Shown here piece by piece: positions 41,374 to 43,054 of a stretch of 43,054 bases of DNA. Origin of the DNA: Sphaerimonospora mesophila NBRC 14179 = JCM 3151 (GTDB lineage: Bacteria; Actinomycetota; Actinomycetes; Streptosporangiales; Streptosporangiaceae); NCBI GenBank assembly GCA_001552515.1, contig BCRI01000056.1, positions 1-43,054 of the forward strand, in the 5' to 3' direction. Below the pieces are notes generated by a model, which saw only the letters and a program-made list of their open reading frames with translations, was not told the DNA's origin and ran no database searches. Positions within the stretch are counted from its first letter, which is position 1, and each line of letters opens with the position of its first letter. The position numbers and the translations under genes were made by a program.

Positions 41374-41616
41374 GATCACATCATAGTGAGGACCCCGGGA
41401 GAGATCTCGGGCCCCTTCGGCGTACGGCTGGTGGAACCATTCCGCGAGATGGCGAGAACGGCCGATCTCACCTGGGAAAACGAGACCGAGACCATTCCAC
41501 GTATGTTCACGGCCATTGACGTGTGGCCGCTATCAGCGGCATGTGGCCGCATGGCATATCAACCTATGAGACCCGTGAAACCGCAGGTCAGGCGGTATGC
41601 CTATGATGAAGCTGAG

Positions 41617-41690
41617 TAGGGCGGGTGGGACTTGAACCCACGACCCACGGATTATGAGTCCGATGCTCTGACCGGCTGAGCTACCGCCCC
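41617..41690 (-). tRNA. tRNA with CAU anticodon (Met or Ile2)
   Basis: A 74-base cloverleaf reads on the minus strand from 41690. The acceptor arms GGGGCGG and CCGCCCT pair (first pair G-U). The D-arm contains TAGCTCAGCCGGTCAGAGC, the anticodon loop is CTCATAA, and the T-arm is GTGGGTTCAAGTCCCAC. The discriminator is A and CCA is not encoded. The CAT anticodon means elongator Met, or Ile2 if the C is changed to lysidine; it is not initiator Met, since the first pair is not a mismatch of that kind and the anticodon stem lacks three G-C pairs. Met is the more likely assignment. Confidence 0.93.
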
Positions 41691-42085
41691 GCAATGGTGC
41701 AGTCTCTCACAACTCGGGGGGTGCGCAGTCCCGCATCCCAGGAGAATCCGAAGGTTTCCGAGTCGGCCGCACCGTCATGCGGACCACGACGGCGGCTCGG
41801 ACGCAACGCGCTGGGAGATCTCCCGGATGTCCCTGTCCCGGCCGGTCGCCAAGGGAGCCCGAGCCCGGGGAGGGGAGAAGAAGGGCGGCATGCCAGGCGG
41901 ATCATCAAGGCCGTCATGCTCATCCGGCTCAGGGACCAACCAGGGGCGAGGACGACGGAACCCCCGGGGTGATCGACGCCAAGAACGCGCCGTCGATGAG
42001 CATGCAGCAGGGCAATCAGGGCTTTGTGTCCTAATGGTCGGGTACGGCATGGCGGAGTGGCTCTGCGTGCGATCGGGGGATTGCT
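41691..42085. other. Gene-poor stretch beside the tRNA
   Basis: About 395 bases follow the tRNA. Several overlapping short frames exist, but none has a ribosome binding site, domain or codon pattern that I can support. There is no clear repeat of the tRNA 3' end that would mark an integrated element. Confidence 0.5.
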
Positions 42086-42739
42086 GTGGAGATACGACTC
42101 GTGGCGGCCGTCGCTTCCCTGGCCCTCCTGACGGCAGTCCCAGCGTGTGACACGGCACTCCCGTACTCGGGGACCGGGCTGGGCGCTGTGGGCAGGCTCG
42201 CGGACGGTTTCACGATCGGGCTGCTGCTGCCCGACGGCGAGAGGTACGACACGCACGATCGGCCCGCCATCATGCGGGCGGTCGCCGCCCTATGCCCGAA
42301 ATGCGAGGTCGTGACCGCCAACGCCGGCGGCGACCAGGCCACCCAGGATCGGCAACTGTCCGAGATGCTCGCCGATGGCGTGCGGGTGTTCATCCTGATC
42401 GCGGTACGGCCTGAGGACACCGTGTCCCAGGTCGCTGGGGCGAAGCTCCTGCGCGCCAAGGTCATCGCGTACGACCGGCTGGCGAACGGGCCGGTGGACG
42501 CCTTCACGGGCTTCGCCGGGCCTCATGCCGATATGACGCGGCGGCCCGCGGCCCTCCTCGACATCACACGGGAGGCGGGCAGCGCGGCCCGGCTCGCCGT
42601 CGACCTCGCCTCCGGCAAGGCCGTGTACGGCACGACCACCGTCGCCAACGGGACCACGGCGTCGATCCCCGCCGTCATGATCCACCCGGCTGCGCGTTTC
42701 ACCACGTCCCGCGGGAGTGATGCGGGAAGCGATGGGTAG
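42086..42739 (+). pseudogene. Internally deleted sugar-binding lipoprotein gene (XylF-like)
   Basis: The 217-codon frame begins with a lipoprotein signal (LALLTAVPAC, lipobox Cys21) and the first lobe of a xylose-type periplasmic binding protein (IGLLLPDGERYDTHDRPAIM, KVIAYDRLANGPVDAF). It then jumps at about residue 160 to the C-terminal end of the same family (AARLAVDLASGKAVYGTTTVANGT, VMIHPAARF). About 100-150 residues of the second lobe and hinge are missing compared with the usual length of ~350. It is read here as an in-frame deletion remnant; a folded, sugar-binding product is unlikely. No permease or ATPase genes follow. It could still be made as a short lipoprotein, so loss of function is inference. 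Confidence 0.65.
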
Positions 42740-42780
42740 GCGGGGGAGAGCAGCGGAACGTCGACGAAGGGAGAGCCGCC

Positions 42781-42978
42781 ATGGCGGACGCCCCGAACCC
42801 GATCCAACTGCAGAAGCACCTCAAGGGCGTGGACTACCCGGCCGGCAAGTCCGACCTGATCCAGACGGCCCGCGATCACGGCGCGGACGACAACGTGATC
42901 AATGCGTTGGAGCGGCTGCCGGACCGGCAGTACGACGGCCCGAACGCCGTCAGCAAGGCGGTCACCGAGGCGCGTTAG
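42781..42978 (+). CDS. DUF2795-domain small protein
   Basis: This 65-residue protein starts at ATG 42781 after GAAGGGAGA and matches DUF2795 over its full length (IQLQKHLKGVDYPAGKSDLI, then NVINALERLPDRQYDGPNAV). The family is widespread in actinobacteria and cyanobacteria; it is predicted to be a small helical winged-helix-like fold without known function. It is soluble and transcribed alone, with a hairpin after the stop. Confidence 0.88.
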   Translation: MADAPNPIQLQKHLKGVDYPAGKSDLIQTARDHGADDNVINALERLPDRQYDGPNAVSKAVTEAR

Positions 42979-42980
42979 CG

Positions 42981-43021
42981 CCGCTCGGTGACGAGGCACC
43001 CGGCGGGAGGCCACCGAGCGG
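42981..43021 (+). terminator. Hairpin after the DUF2795 gene
   Basis: CCGCTCGGTG (42981-42990) pairs perfectly with CACCGAGCGG (43012-43021), a 10-bp stem with a 21-base loop, two bases after the stop at 42978. Confidence 0.7.
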
Positions 43022-43054
43022 GGATCACCCGGCGGGGTCTACCCGATGAGAGCG

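Noticed and set aside
41521-41561. Short hairpin GCCGCT-ATC-AGCGGC and repeated GTGGCCGC near the tRNA
   Set aside because: The six-pair stem and partial repeat are too small to call a terminator or attachment site; no integrase gene is present.
41617-43054. A tRNA-associated integrated element
   Set aside because: No integrase, no duplicated tRNA end and no phage or plasmid genes are visible in this stretch.

Overview
The window is high-GC DNA with GTG/TTG starts, tightly overlapping operons (ATGA/GTGA junctions), TANNNT promoters, two likely leaderless genes and a SARP regulator. This points to a filamentous actinomycete. The family (perhaps Streptosporangiales) is a guess from gene content only.

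Layout. (1) 1-3136: the 3' end of a GH13 alpha-glucosidase, its overlapping LacI regulator and a convergent MHS-family transporter. (2) 3137-14562: an intergenic region with a perfect LacI/CebR-type operator, then a ten-gene same-strand biosynthetic cluster: two ABC exporters, a stand-alone condensation protein, an AurF-like diiron N-oxygenase, a SerRS-like amino acid:carrier-protein ligase, a nitronate monooxygenase, an O-methyltransferase, a carrier protein and an isochorismatase-fold hydrolase. A convergent phosphopantetheinyl transferase follows. The set suggests that an amino acid is loaded on a carrier protein, N-oxidised, perhaps O-methylated on the new N-O group, and amide-coupled. (3) 14785-24636: a secreted LamG protein and a 2093-residue secreted RHS protein with a unique C-terminal tail. 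(4) 24627-30618: a two-component system, a PAS-GAF-PP2C-HATPase regulator, RNase HI, and a response regulator whose kinase is a frameshifted remnant.

(5) 30828-36265 is the most interesting part. A SARP gene preceded by the same LacI/CebR-type box lies beside a divergent locus around a 59-residue peptide with ten cysteines. One arm encodes a thioredoxin-like protein, an ABC exporter and an S26 peptidase. The other encodes the peptide, a second thioredoxin-like protein and a MauE-like membrane protein. No other peptide-modifying enzyme is present, so this looks like a locus for a disulfide-rich exported peptide. The divergent promoter region carries two outward-facing sets of three heptamers at exact 11-bp spacing, each 9-10 bp before a TANNNT box, as expected for SARP-activated promoters. 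A chain can be read from the DNA: LacI-family repressor, then SARP, then peptide locus.

(6) 36266-43054: a PadR regulator with a palindromic operator, a DUF1707 protein, a Mug-type DNA glycosylase, a DUF4132 protein and its small partner, a hypothetical gene, a CAU-anticodon tRNA, an internally deleted sugar-binding lipoprotein gene and a DUF2795 protein. All functional calls come from reading motifs; no database search was run.
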